From the NCBI GenBank assembly GCA_026390045.1, contig JAPLGR010000356.1, positions 1 to 6,677 on the forward strand: 6,677 bases of DNA. Reading direction: 5' to 3'. This DNA is from Chloroflexota bacterium (GTDB lineage Bacteria > Chloroflexota > Anaerolineae > Anaerolineales > E44-bin32). Shown one piece after another: positions 1 through 5,996 of the stretch (positions within the stretch are counted from its first letter, which is position 1; each line of letters opens with the position of its first letter). The notes below the pieces were generated by a model. That model was not told the DNA's origin. It did not search any database and saw only the letters and a program-made list of their open reading frames with translations. The position numbers and the translations under genes were made by a program.

Positions 1-1140
1 CTGTGCCAGGTGATCGATCTTGCGCTGCATGATCTTGACCGACGTCTCGTAGTGGGAGATCAGCTGGGATCCCGCCGACCCGCAGCACCAGTCCGCCTCG
101 GGGAGTTCAATGTACTCCAGGCCGTCGATGAGGGACAGCAGGCGACGCGGTTCTTCCCACACGTGCTGCGCCCGGCGGAGGTGGCACGGGTCGTGATAGG
201 TGACGCGCTCCCGGATCTGCCTCTGCGGCTTCTCCAGAGGGATCGACGCCAGGAACTCGCTGATGTCACGCACCTGGCGGCTGAACGCCGCTGCTCGCTC
301 CGCCCAGGCCGCATCGCCTGCCAGCAGCGTCCAGTACTCCTTGAGCGTCGATCCGCACGTGGCACAATCGGTGACGATCACGTCGACGTGCCGCTGCTCG
401 AAGGCGGCGATGTTGTGCCTGGCCTGCTCCCGCACCAGGTCAAGCCGTCCGTAGCCGCGCGCCGGCATGCCGCAGCACACGGCCTCGCGCGGGGTAAACA
501 CGGTTGCGCCGTTGCGGGCGAGCACCCGGATGGCGGCCGCGGAGTCATCGGAGAAGAACAGGCTCTGCGCGCACCCGAGGAAGAAGCCCACGCGGTAGCG
601 GGCCTCGCCGACAGCCGGCACCACTTCCGGCAGGTGCGGCCGCAGCGGCCGGCGAGGCAGGCGGGGGAGCATGGCTTCCATGTCGCGCAGCTGAGGGGGA
701 AGAAGACGGCCCAGGCCCAGGGCATGGACTGCGTCGCGGATCCCGAGCGACTGGTACAGGCGGAGGGGAAGGGTGGCGCCTTCCATCCGCCCCGGCCGCG
801 GAAGCAATCCCTCGAACAGCGGGCGCTTCCAGGGCGCCGGGTGGAGCTGCTCCTGAACGTAGCGCATCGAAAGCGCCAGATCCGCCGGGCGGATGCCCAC
901 CGGGCAGATGTCAGTGCACGCCATGCAGGCCATGCAGGCGTACATCTGCTCGATCAGGTTGGGCGTGAGTTCGAGGTCGCCTTCCAGTCCCTTGCGGGCC
1001 AGGACGACTCGACCGCGGGGCGACGTCGTCTCGGACAGGTACTCGCGGTAGGTGGGGCAGACCGACAGGCACAACCCGCAACGAATGCAGTTGAGGTACT
1101 GGGCCTCGGACGGCTTCTCAAGCGCGGGGGCGGCGTTCAT
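1..1140 (-). CDS. GlcF-like (Fe-S)-binding oxidoreductase subunit, 3' end cut by window edge
   Basis: Reading the minus strand from the ATG at 1140 gives 380 residues with no stop before the window edge. It resembles the iron-sulfur subunit of glycolate/lactate-type oxidases (GlcF and relatives), which passes electrons from a flavin subunit to an acceptor. Seen: a first 4Fe-4S motif with C18, C21, C24 and C28 (CIRCGLCLSVCP); a second with C69, C72, C75 and C79 (CMACMACTDICP); then two cysteine-rich CCG-type domains, with C190, CCG at 222-224 and CATC at 259-262, followed by HDPCH at 316-320 and CCGSAG at 352-357. GlcF proteins usually exceed 400 residues, so only some tens of residues, including the last cysteine motif, should be missing. 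The gene starts 16 bp after the racemase stop and is probably co-transcribed with it. No strong Shine-Dalgarno sequence precedes the ATG. The substrate is unknown; an FAD-linked oxidase partner would be expected beyond the edge. The family call is firm, the glycolate role is not. Confidence 0.9.
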   Translation of the reverse strand, partial: MNAAPALEKPSEAQYLNCIRCGLCLSVCPTYREYLSETTSPRGRVVLARKGLEGDLELTPNLIEQMYACMACMACTDICPVGIRPADLALSMRYVQEQLHPAPWKRPLFEGLLPRPGRMEGATLPLRLYQSLGIRDAVHALGLGRLLPPQLRDMEAMLPRLPRRPLRPHLPEVVPAVGEARYRVGFFLGCAQSLFFSDDSAAAIRVLARNGATVFTPREAVCCGMPARGYGRLDLVREQARHNIAAFEQRHVDVIVTDCATCGSTLKEYWTLLAGDAAWAERAAAFSRQVRDISEFLASIPLEKPQRQIRERVTYHDPCHLRRAQHVWEEPRRLLSLIDGLEYIELPEADWCCGSAGSQLISHYETSVKIMQRKIDHLAQ

Positions 1141-1160
1141 GATGAGGCGATCTCGATCAT
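1137..1160 (-). other. Seven-codon reading frame bridging larA and the Fe-S gene
   Basis: On the minus strand an ATG at 1160-1158 opens a frame encoding MIEIASS and ends at TGA 1139-1137. Its start overlaps the larA stop as ATGA, and its stop overlaps the Fe-S gene ATG as ATGA. A GGTGGAG sequence (1174-1168) sits 7 nt before its ATG, whereas the Fe-S gene ATG has no good Shine-Dalgarno sequence of its own. This could carry ribosomes from larA to the Fe-S gene by two termination-reinitiation steps. It may also be chance, because the frame is very short. Confidence 0.35.
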
Positions 1161-2476
1161 GCCGCGGCTCCACCGCCAGCGGCGGTCACGATGGGCAGCG
1201 TCTGCAACGCGTGCGGCACAACGAGCACCTCGTGGGGATTGCTGACATCCGCCTGGGCCATCGCCAGCGCCTGCTCGATCGTCTCAACCGGGATCATCTT
1301 GCACGCCTCGACCAGATCCGGGCACTCGCTGCCGACGATCATGACATGGGCGTGCTCGAGGACCTTGGCCAAGACGAATGCGCGCTGCTGTCCGGGCGGA
1401 TAGCCGTTGCGGCGGGCGTCCTCGAGGATGGCCGCGGCGTTGGGCGCGTCGCGCATGGCGGCCAGGAACCGCTCCTCGCCGACGCCGGTTCCGGCGCCTT
1501 CCTCGCAGCGCGCCGGGATGATGAAGTATCCGCCGGGCCGGACGACGGGCGTGGGCGCAGAGAAGAGGTAGGACGGCGCCCGGGTCGCCTGATACAGATT
1601 CGAGTCCTTCGGGTAGCCCGCACCGCCGATAACGATGTCGAAGGCATGCGGGATGGGCACCTCATAGACCGTGCGAGCGAAAGCCACCAGGTCGCGGAAG
1701 GCTGCGTCCGGCTCGCCAGCCGTGATGCGCAGGATGCGCGCCCGGTCGTCCAGGACGACGTTGAGGATGAAGCGCAGGCCGGCGCGCCGCGCGGCCTCGG
1801 TGATCGCCTCATGGAACGGATTGCCCTCGATCCTGCCCAGCCGCGTCCCGGGATGATCGAGGAAGGCCGGCCCATGGGTATGAGCGATGAGGGCCTCACC
1901 GGCGGCGCCGACGGCGACGGTCTTGCGGCCGCCGGAGTAGCCGGCGTACTGGTGCGGCTCAACGATGCCGGTGGCGAGGACGAGATTCGCCTCGACGACG
2001 GAGCGATGCACCGATACCGGCACCCCGCCGGGCGTGACGCCGAGGTCGACCAGCAGGTGGGGATCCTGCGGCTGGTTGTCCACCACGCGATAGCGCCCGG
2101 CGACCGCCTCGCCCAGTTTGGCGATCTTCTCGGCTCGGGTCGAAGGGCGGTGCATCCCTGTTCCGCACAGCAGGGTGATGTCCGCGTCCTGCACCCCGGC
2201 CCGTTCCAGTTCGCTAAGGAGCGCCGGGACGAGCAGGTGATCGGGGCTGGAGCGTGTGATGTCGGTGAAGACGATGCAGACGCGGTTCCCAGCGTGGGCC
2301 AGCTGATGGAGCGGGGGCGAGTCGATAGGACGGAGCAGGGCAGCCTGGATGGCGCCGGAGACATCGGCGAGAGGCGGGACCGGCTGAGAAATGGCGATGG
2401 TTGCCCGCGTCGAGGCGGGCAGCTCGAACTCGATCGCCGACCGGCCGTAGGGGATACTCAGGTGCTGGGCAGGCAT
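1157..2476 (-). CDS. LarA-family nickel-pincer 2-hydroxyacid racemase/epimerase
   Basis: The product has 439 residues, close to the usual LarA length. LarA enzymes use a nickel-pincer nucleotide bound to a lysine to invert the C2 centre of lactate or other 2-hydroxyacids by hydride transfer. Aligned by eye to Lactiplantibacillus LarA: D72 and R75 (DITR) match; H109 (GTGMHRPST) matches catalytic H108; H175 (EPHQYAG) matches H174; K185 (SGGRK) matches the cofactor lysine K184; H201 matches nickel ligand H200; Y295 and Q296 (NLYQ) match Y294 and Q295. Two substrate-side positions differ: K298 is R299, and W358 is Q364. The nickel chemistry is therefore probably intact but the substrate may not be lactate. 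I chose ATG 2476 because homology starts there, although the Shine-Dalgarno sequence is poor; an in-frame TTG at 2578 would add 34 residues that look unrelated to the family. It is transcribed away from the IclR gene and precedes the Fe-S subunit. Confidence 0.9.
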   Translation of the reverse strand: MPAQHLSIPYGRSAIEFELPASTRATIAISQPVPPLADVSGAIQAALLRPIDSPPLHQLAHAGNRVCIVFTDITRSSPDHLLVPALLSELERAGVQDADITLLCGTGMHRPSTRAEKIAKLGEAVAGRYRVVDNQPQDPHLLVDLGVTPGGVPVSVHRSVVEANLVLATGIVEPHQYAGYSGGRKTVAVGAAGEALIAHTHGPAFLDHPGTRLGRIEGNPFHEAITEAARRAGLRFILNVVLDDRARILRITAGEPDAAFRDLVAFARTVYEVPIPHAFDIVIGGAGYPKDSNLYQATRAPSYLFSAPTPVVRPGGYFIIPARCEEGAGTGVGEERFLAAMRDAPNAAAILEDARRNGYPPGQQRAFVLAKVLEHAHVMIVGSECPDLVEACKMIPVETIEQALAMAQADVSNPHEVLVVPHALQTLPIVTAAGGGAAA

Positions 2477-2601
2477 AGTGACAGGCCGGCTTGGCCCAAC
2501 CGGGACGGTGGGCGATAGGAATGAGGCCCGCTGCACAGGGCAGGGAGGCCCCTTCCGGCCTCTGGACGCCGAGTACAACAGGCGGGGGGCTGTATCATTC
2601 T

Positions 2602-2616
2602 ACGAAATAGCATTTC
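2602..2616. promoter_or_regulatory. Operator-like palindrome on the larA side
   Basis: GAAAT-AGC-ATTTC at 2604-2616 has perfect 5-bp arms. Sites with GAAA and TTTC arms are common for IclR-family regulators. With the two bases before it, the element reads ACGAAATAGCATTTC and matches 12 of 15 positions of the element at 2752-2766. It lies next to the minus-strand -10-like TAGAAT, so a bound regulator could control larA. Binding by the neighbouring IclR protein is inferred. Confidence 0.45.
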
Positions 2617-2717
2617 ATTCATTAGGCTAGCACTCGGGGGGCGGAGCGTCAAGTGCCGAAGGGGACGGCGCAGGTCGTGTCGCTTGGCAGCCTGATCTTC
2701 CTGCTTGCCAAGGCAAG

Positions 2718-2746
2718 TTGACAATGGCCGGCGCGCAGGCTATACT
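2718..2746 (+). promoter_or_regulatory. Sigma-70-type promoter of the IclR operon
   Basis: A perfect -35 box TTGACA (2718-2723) is followed by a 17-bp spacer and TATACT (2741-2746), one mismatch from the -10 consensus. Transcription should start near 2753. This rules out the in-frame TTG at 2705 as the regulator's start, because it lies upstream of the promoter. Confidence 0.8.
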
Positions 2747-2751
2747 GATAA

Positions 2752-2766
2752 ACGAAACAGCATACC
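2752..2766. promoter_or_regulatory. Second operator-like element at the IclR transcription start
   Basis: ACGAAACAGCATACC repeats the larA-side element with 12 of 15 bases identical. It sits on the predicted transcription start, where a bound protein would block RNA polymerase. This fits autorepression by the IclR protein, which is inference. Confidence 0.4.
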
Positions 2767-2785
2767 GTCAGTTGAAACGACGGTA
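2763..2785. promoter_or_regulatory. Dyad in the 5' leader of the IclR gene
   Basis: TACCGTC (2763-2769) and GACGGTA (2779-2785) are perfect 7-bp inverted arms around a 9-base centre, with two further pairs next to the axis at 2774. It lies just downstream of the predicted transcription start and overlaps the second operator-like element. It could be a dimer-binding operator or a leader hairpin; there is no T-run to suggest a terminator. Confidence 0.45.
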
Positions 2786-2800
2786 GCTAGCTCGCCTCCG

Positions 2801-3649
2801 ATGTTGGGTGGAGAAAGCGGCTTGCCCCTTACTGTTCGCGCTGTCGATCGTGCGCTGGATATCCTGCTGTGCTTCAACAGCGAGGAAACCGCGCTGAGCA
2901 TGACGCAGATCGCCGAGCGAGTCGGGATCCACAAGAGCACCGTTCATCGGCTGCTGGCGACGCTGGAGGCCAGGCGCTTCCTGCAGCGCGATCCGGCCAA
3001 CGGCGTCTACCGTCTGGGATTCCAGATTGTCGAGCTAGCCTCGCTCGTGCTGATGCACATGGACCTGCCGCACTTCGCCGGGCCCTACATGCAGCGCTTA
3101 GCAGTCGAGTGCGAAGAGACCGTGGATCTGGCGATCCTGGATGACGACCACGTGATCTACCTGCAGGTGATCGAGAGTCCGCAGCGTCTGAAGATCGCCG
3201 CGGCGGTCGGGCAGCGGCTGCCGGCCTTCTGCACGGCAACCGGCAAGGCGTTCCTGGCCTTCCTGCCACTGGATCAGGTGGAAAGGATTCTGGCCGGGGG
3301 GCAGCCCCGCCATACCCAAACCACGCTGACCAACCCCGCTGACCTGCAGCGTGATCTGGCGGCCACGCGCGAGCGCGGCTTCGCCATCTCCGAGCAGGAG
3401 TTCGAGTCGGATATCAACGCGGTGGCGGCGCCGATCCGCGATCCGAACGGGTACCCCATCGGCGCCGTCGCTATCGTGGGACCATCGTTTCGCATGCCCC
3501 ATGAACGCATTCTGGCCCTCGGTCACCAGCTCCTCGACGCCACGCAGGCCATCTCGCACGAGGTCGGCCTGGCAGCGCTCACGCGGCTGACACCCGCCGG
3601 GTCGGCCGCCGCCAGCGGTCCACCCTCCGAGCGAAAGGGAAACCCGTAG
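2801..3649 (+). CDS. IclR-family transcriptional regulator
   Basis: The product has 282 residues from ATG 2801. IclR proteins are dimeric DNA-binding regulators with a small-molecule-sensing C-terminal domain, often controlling aromatic or sugar-acid catabolism next to their own gene. Seen: VDRALDIL at about 15-22; a winged helix-turn-helix at about 31-64 (MTQIAERVGIHKSTVHRLLATLE); a linker helix; and the effector-binding domain at about 80-265 with family signatures TATGKAFLAF (145-154) and DINAVAAPIRDPNGYPIGAV (214-233). Starts: ATG 2801 has no Shine-Dalgarno sequence, while TTG 2822, which would begin MPLTVRAVDRAL, has GGTGGAG 8 nt upstream and gives a usual IclR N-terminus. The true start could be either; earlier ones lie upstream of or beside the promoter. 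It is the first gene of the rightward operon and abuts the cupin. The likely ligand is a pathway intermediate, unidentified. Confidence 0.93.
   Translation: MLGGESGLPLTVRAVDRALDILLCFNSEETALSMTQIAERVGIHKSTVHRLLATLEARRFLQRDPANGVYRLGFQIVELASLVLMHMDLPHFAGPYMQRLAVECEETVDLAILDDDHVIYLQVIESPQRLKIAAAVGQRLPAFCTATGKAFLAFLPLDQVERILAGGQPRHTQTTLTNPADLQRDLAATRERGFAISEQEFESDINAVAAPIRDPNGYPIGAVAIVGPSFRMPHERILALGHQLLDATQAISHEVGLAALTRLTPAGSAAASGPPSERKGNP
2807..2813 (+). promoter_or_regulatory. Ribosome binding site favouring the TTG 2822 start
   Basis: GGTGGAG lies 8 nt before the in-frame TTG at 2822, an ideal spacing, but falls inside the reading frame begun at ATG 2801. It is the only good Shine-Dalgarno sequence near the regulator's N-terminus and argues that translation begins at 2822. 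Confidence 0.5.
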
Positions 3650-4012
3650 ATGAGCAAACCGCCATTCGTCCGAGCCGCCGATGTCGCCGGGGAGTTCCGC
3701 ACCCCGCCCAGGGTCTCCAAGCTCCTGCTGGCCCCCAAGTTCGGAGGGGTCACCGGCCTGTCGATGGGCATGAACATCACCCAGGTCGGCAGCATGATCC
3801 CCGACCACGTGCATGAAGACTCGGAAGAGGTGCTGTTCCTGATCAGCGGCCGCGCCCGGATCGTGATCGAGGGTGAAGGGGAGTGGGAGATCGGGCCGGA
3901 GACGGCGTTCTACTCCCCGCTCGGGAAGAAGCACCGTGTGGAGAACATCGGCGACGAGCCGCTCAAGCTGGTCTGGGTGTACGCGCCGCCGCTGCTGTCG
4001 CATCGCGAGTAG
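3650..4012 (+). CDS. Small single-domain cupin protein
   Basis: The product has 120 residues and one cupin beta-barrel. Cupins of this size bind a metal ion and act as isomerases, epimerases, dioxygenases, lyases or sensors of small acids and sugars. Seen: cupin motif 1 with G47, H53, H55, E60 and G67 (GSMIPDHVHEDSEEV), and motif 2 with P90, G92, H95 and N99 (PLGKKHRVEN); motif 2 has two more residues than usual between its first glycine (G82) and the proline. All four expected metal ligands (H53, H55, E60, H95) are present, so it is probably a functional metalloprotein. The ATG follows the IclR stop codon with no gap, and AAAGGGA (3634-3640) lies 9 nt upstream, so the two are almost surely co-translated. 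In this setting a sugar-acid isomerase or epimerase is plausible, but the sequence does not show the reaction. Confidence 0.88.
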   Translation: MSKPPFVRAADVAGEFRTPPRVSKLLLAPKFGGVTGLSMGMNITQVGSMIPDHVHEDSEEVLFLISGRARIVIEGEGEWEIGPETAFYSPLGKKHRVENIGDEPLKLVWVYAPPLLSHRE

Positions 4013-4019
4013 CTCGCGA
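4003..4019 (+). repeat. Inverted repeat around the cupin stop codon
   Basis: TCGCGAG (4003-4009) and CTCGCGA (4013-4019) are perfect 7-bp arms separated by the cupin TAG stop, which would form the loop. No T-run follows, so it is not an ordinary terminator. It may help ribosome release or set the relative expression of cupin and downstream genes. Confidence 0.5.
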
Positions 4020-4049
4020 GCGCTATCTCAGTTTAGGGAGAAACCATCG

Positions 4050-4964
4050 ATGTTTGAAGAGACTCGCGCGTATCTGAAGAAGATCGGTATGCCATCGGGG
4101 GATCTGTTTGACATGCCGACGTCGAAGTCCCGCTTTCCGGACGGCGGTGCCTACCGGATCGAGGTCCCGACGGTGAACACGGCCGAGGCCGTCGAGGCGC
4201 TGCTCGACACGGCCACGAAGAACAACATCACGATCAACCGCGTGACCGAGACCTACGGCATGTTCCGCCACACGCGCCAGGAGCTGAAGGAGTACTGCAA
4301 GCTGTGCAGCGACTACGGCGCCGAGTTGATACTCTCGGTCGGGCCGAGAGCGACCTACGACACCGGGGCGAGCGTGCTCTCGCCTCAGGGCGTCCGCATC
4401 AGCTACCGGCTGCGCGGGATGGAACAGGTGCTGCGCGGCGTGGAGGACATCAAGCGCGGCTACGACATTGGCTGCCGCGGCTTCCTTCTGTACGACGAAG
4501 GCATGCTGTGGCTCGTCGGGCAGATGCGCAAGGACGGGGCACTGCCGAAGGACATCATCTTCAAGCTTTCCGCTCACCTGGGCCAGTGCAACCCGTGCGC
4601 GTTCAAGCTCCTCGAGAGCCTGGGCGCCGACAGCATCAATCCGGTCCGGGATCTGCAGATCCCGATGATCGCCGCGCTGCGGGCCGCCGTGAAAACCCCG
4701 GTCGACATCCACACCGACAATCCACCCGGCTCCGGCGGATTCATCCGGGTGTACGAGGCGCCGGAGATTGTACGCGTCGCCGCGCCGGTACATTGCAAGA
4801 CAGGCAACTCGGTCATCAGCGGACACGGCCAGCTCACCTCGGCCAGCGACGGACGGAAGATGGCCGATCAGGCCTCCATCGTCGTCGAGATGGTGTCCAA
4901 GTACTACCCCGAAGCGAAGCAATCGCCGAAGCGGTCGCCGGACCTGCATCTGCCGGTGGTCTGA
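4050..4964 (+). CDS. TIM-barrel-like protein resembling U32 peptidase family, function unknown
   Basis: The product has 304 residues from ATG 4050, with GGGAG (4036-4040) 9 nt upstream. An upstream in-frame extension to 3873 would overlap the cupin and is not needed. I recognise it only as a (beta/alpha)8-like protein of the type often labelled U32 peptidase. Seen: alternating strand-like and helix-like segments typical of such barrels, such as ITINRVTETYG (60-70), AELILSVGPRATYD (91-104), GCRGFLLYDEG (141-151), FKLSAHLGQ (171-179), GADSINPVRDLQ (192-203), PVDIHTDNP (217-225) and APVHCKTGNS (245-254). Acidic and histidine residues at strand ends (E67, D149, E150, H176, H221, D223) could form an active site. 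There are two CxxC pairs, C83/C86 and C180/C183. No signal peptide or membrane segment is visible, so it is probably cytosolic. It lies between a cupin and an IolN-like hydrolase, suggesting an aldolase, epimerase or isomerase role rather than proteolysis; this is inference. Confidence 0.85.
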   Translation: MFEETRAYLKKIGMPSGDLFDMPTSKSRFPDGGAYRIEVPTVNTAEAVEALLDTATKNNITINRVTETYGMFRHTRQELKEYCKLCSDYGAELILSVGPRATYDTGASVLSPQGVRISYRLRGMEQVLRGVEDIKRGYDIGCRGFLLYDEGMLWLVGQMRKDGALPKDIIFKLSAHLGQCNPCAFKLLESLGADSINPVRDLQIPMIAALRAAVKTPVDIHTDNPPGSGGFIRVYEAPEIVRVAAPVHCKTGNSVISGHGQLTSASDGRKMADQASIVVEMVSKYYPEAKQSPKRSPDLHLPVV

Positions 4965-5014
4965 GACGTTGGTAGGCAGGGAGATCGTTTCGTCGGTTGC
5001 AGGGAGGTGGGGAG

Positions 5015-5980
5015 ATGAGTGAGTGGGAGCTTCCGCCGAAAGGCGGCCACATGGAGCGCCCAACCGGCGTCTATGTGCAGACGATGAACATGACGCAGGT
5101 CAACGCGCGTCTGAAGACGAACGACCTGATCATCATCCCGGTGGGGAGTACCGAGTGCCACGGCGCGGCACAGCCGCTGGGCGAAGATACCTTCCTGGTC
5201 ACGCGCATGGCGGAGCAGGTGGCGCTCAGGACGGGCTGTACGGTGGCTGAGCCGGTGTGGTACGGATCTCATCCCTACAACCATCTGGGCATGCCCGGCA
5301 CCGTCGTCATCCCGGAGGATACCTTCCTGGCCAACCTGCGTGGCCTGATCGCCGGTTTCTGGAACATGGGCTTCCGCAAGCAGATCCTGCTCAATGGCCA
5401 CGGCCAGGAGGAGGTCATCCCGCTGGCGCTGCACCAGTTCGCCAAGAAGTACCAGGTGCCCTGCATCCTCGTTTCGCTCCACTGGCCGACGGCCATCCAT
5501 GACTACCTGAAGGACAAGGCCCATGGCGGACCGTTCGACACGCCGTTCCAGCACGCGTGCGAGGTCGAGGCGTCGTACTCCCTGGCGCTCTTCCCGGAGT
5601 TCATGGACATGAAGCTGGCCGTCGACACAAAACCGGAGGGATTCCTGCCTCCCGGGCATGTCGACAAGGGCGGCGAGGTCTACCACGCGCCGATCAAGGG
5701 ACATGAGCACGTCGGCCTGGGCGGGATCGAGGTGCTGGTCTATCCGGAGGGCGTCATCGGCCGGCCGACGCTGGCCGACGCGGAGAAGGCCAAGCCCGGC
5801 ATCCAGGCGCTGCTGGACTACATGTGCAAGCTGATCGGCGACATCATGAACCGCTTCCCGGCCGGGACGCTGCCGCCGGTGGACAAGACCACCATGCGCG
5901 ATCCGGAGGAAATCGAGGCGCTGCTGAAGGGTCCGCTCAACGGAGGCAAGCACCTGTACACGGTAGCGTATCCGCCGTAG
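5015..5980 (+). CDS. iolN: Creatininase-family hydrolase, probable 3-dehydro-scyllo-inosose hydrolase IolN
   Basis: The product has 321 residues. IolN, first described in the Thermotoga inositol pathway, hydrolytically opens the ring of diketo-inositol (3-dehydro-scyllo-inosose) to give 5-keto-L-gluconate. Seen: the creatininase-fold metal motifs GSTECHG (44-50, with E47 and H49), LGEDTF (55-60, with D58), HLGMPGTVVIP (90-100), NGHGQEE (127-133, with H129) and HACEVEAS (180-187, with E183 and E185). The N-terminal WELPPKGG and C-terminal HLYTVAYPP look, from memory, characteristic of the IolN group, and the length is above that of typical creatininases. Start: ATG 5015 has AGGGAGG (5001-5007) 7 nt upstream; the in-frame TTG at 4997 would place the Shine-Dalgarno inside the gene. 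It follows the TIM-barrel gene by 50 bp. The family is certain; the exact substrate is likely but unproven, because IolG, IolM and IolO are not in view. Confidence 0.88.
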   Translation: MSEWELPPKGGHMERPTGVYVQTMNMTQVNARLKTNDLIIIPVGSTECHGAAQPLGEDTFLVTRMAEQVALRTGCTVAEPVWYGSHPYNHLGMPGTVVIPEDTFLANLRGLIAGFWNMGFRKQILLNGHGQEEVIPLALHQFAKKYQVPCILVSLHWPTAIHDYLKDKAHGGPFDTPFQHACEVEASYSLALFPEFMDMKLAVDTKPEGFLPPGHVDKGGEVYHAPIKGHEHVGLGGIEVLVYPEGVIGRPTLADAEKAKPGIQALLDYMCKLIGDIMNRFPAGTLPPVDKTTMRDPEEIEALLKGPLNGGKHLYTVAYPP

Positions 5981-5996
5981 GTCTGAGATGACCGAA

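Larger units (their letters stand above)
2477..2800. promoter_or_regulatory. Divergent intergenic control region between larA and the IclR gene
   Basis: These 324 bases contain no convincing gene. They separate the leftward racemase from the rightward regulator. The middle (about 2591-2630 and 2740-2790) is clearly more AT-rich than the flanking genes. It holds the promoter for the regulator, two similar operator-like elements and a dyad, listed separately. For the leftward side I see only a -10-like TAGAAT on the minus strand (2602-2597) with no good -35, so that promoter is unresolved and may need an activator. Confidence 0.65.

Noticed and set aside
10..1245. Long plus-strand open frame of 411 codons
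   Set aside because: It is antisense to the GlcF-like gene, whose two 4Fe-4S motifs and CCG motifs on the minus strand are unmistakable. The plus-strand translation has no recognisable domain and reflects high-GC third-position bias.
1052..2518. Plus-strand open frame of 488 codons, the longest in the window
   Set aside because: It lies opposite the LarA homologue, which carries all catalytic residues. The plus-strand product shows no family features.
2477..2578. N-terminal extension of the LarA homologue to TTG 2578
   Set aside because: From ATG 2476 the D72 and R75 numbering already equals that of the characterised LarA; the extra 34 residues are proline- and serine-rich and look non-coding.
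3098..4003. Minus-strand open frame of 301 codons opposite the IclR and cupin genes
   Set aside because: It crosses two well-supported plus-strand genes and has no recognisable motifs or ribosome site context.
3873..4049. N-terminal extension of the TIM-barrel gene into the cupin
   Set aside because: It would overlap the cupin by 140 bases and encode an arginine- and serine-rich segment typical of out-of-frame GC-rich DNA; ATG 4050 has its own GGGAG site.
4023..5063. Minus-strand open frame of 346 codons
   Set aside because: It is a shadow of the TIM-barrel gene and iolN start; the plus-strand product has coherent barrel segments and a good Shine-Dalgarno sequence.
5015..5980. True creatininase or mycofactocin peptidase MftE
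   Set aside because: The fold is shared, but the N- and C-terminal signatures and length fit the IolN group better, and no creatine or mycofactocin genes are nearby.
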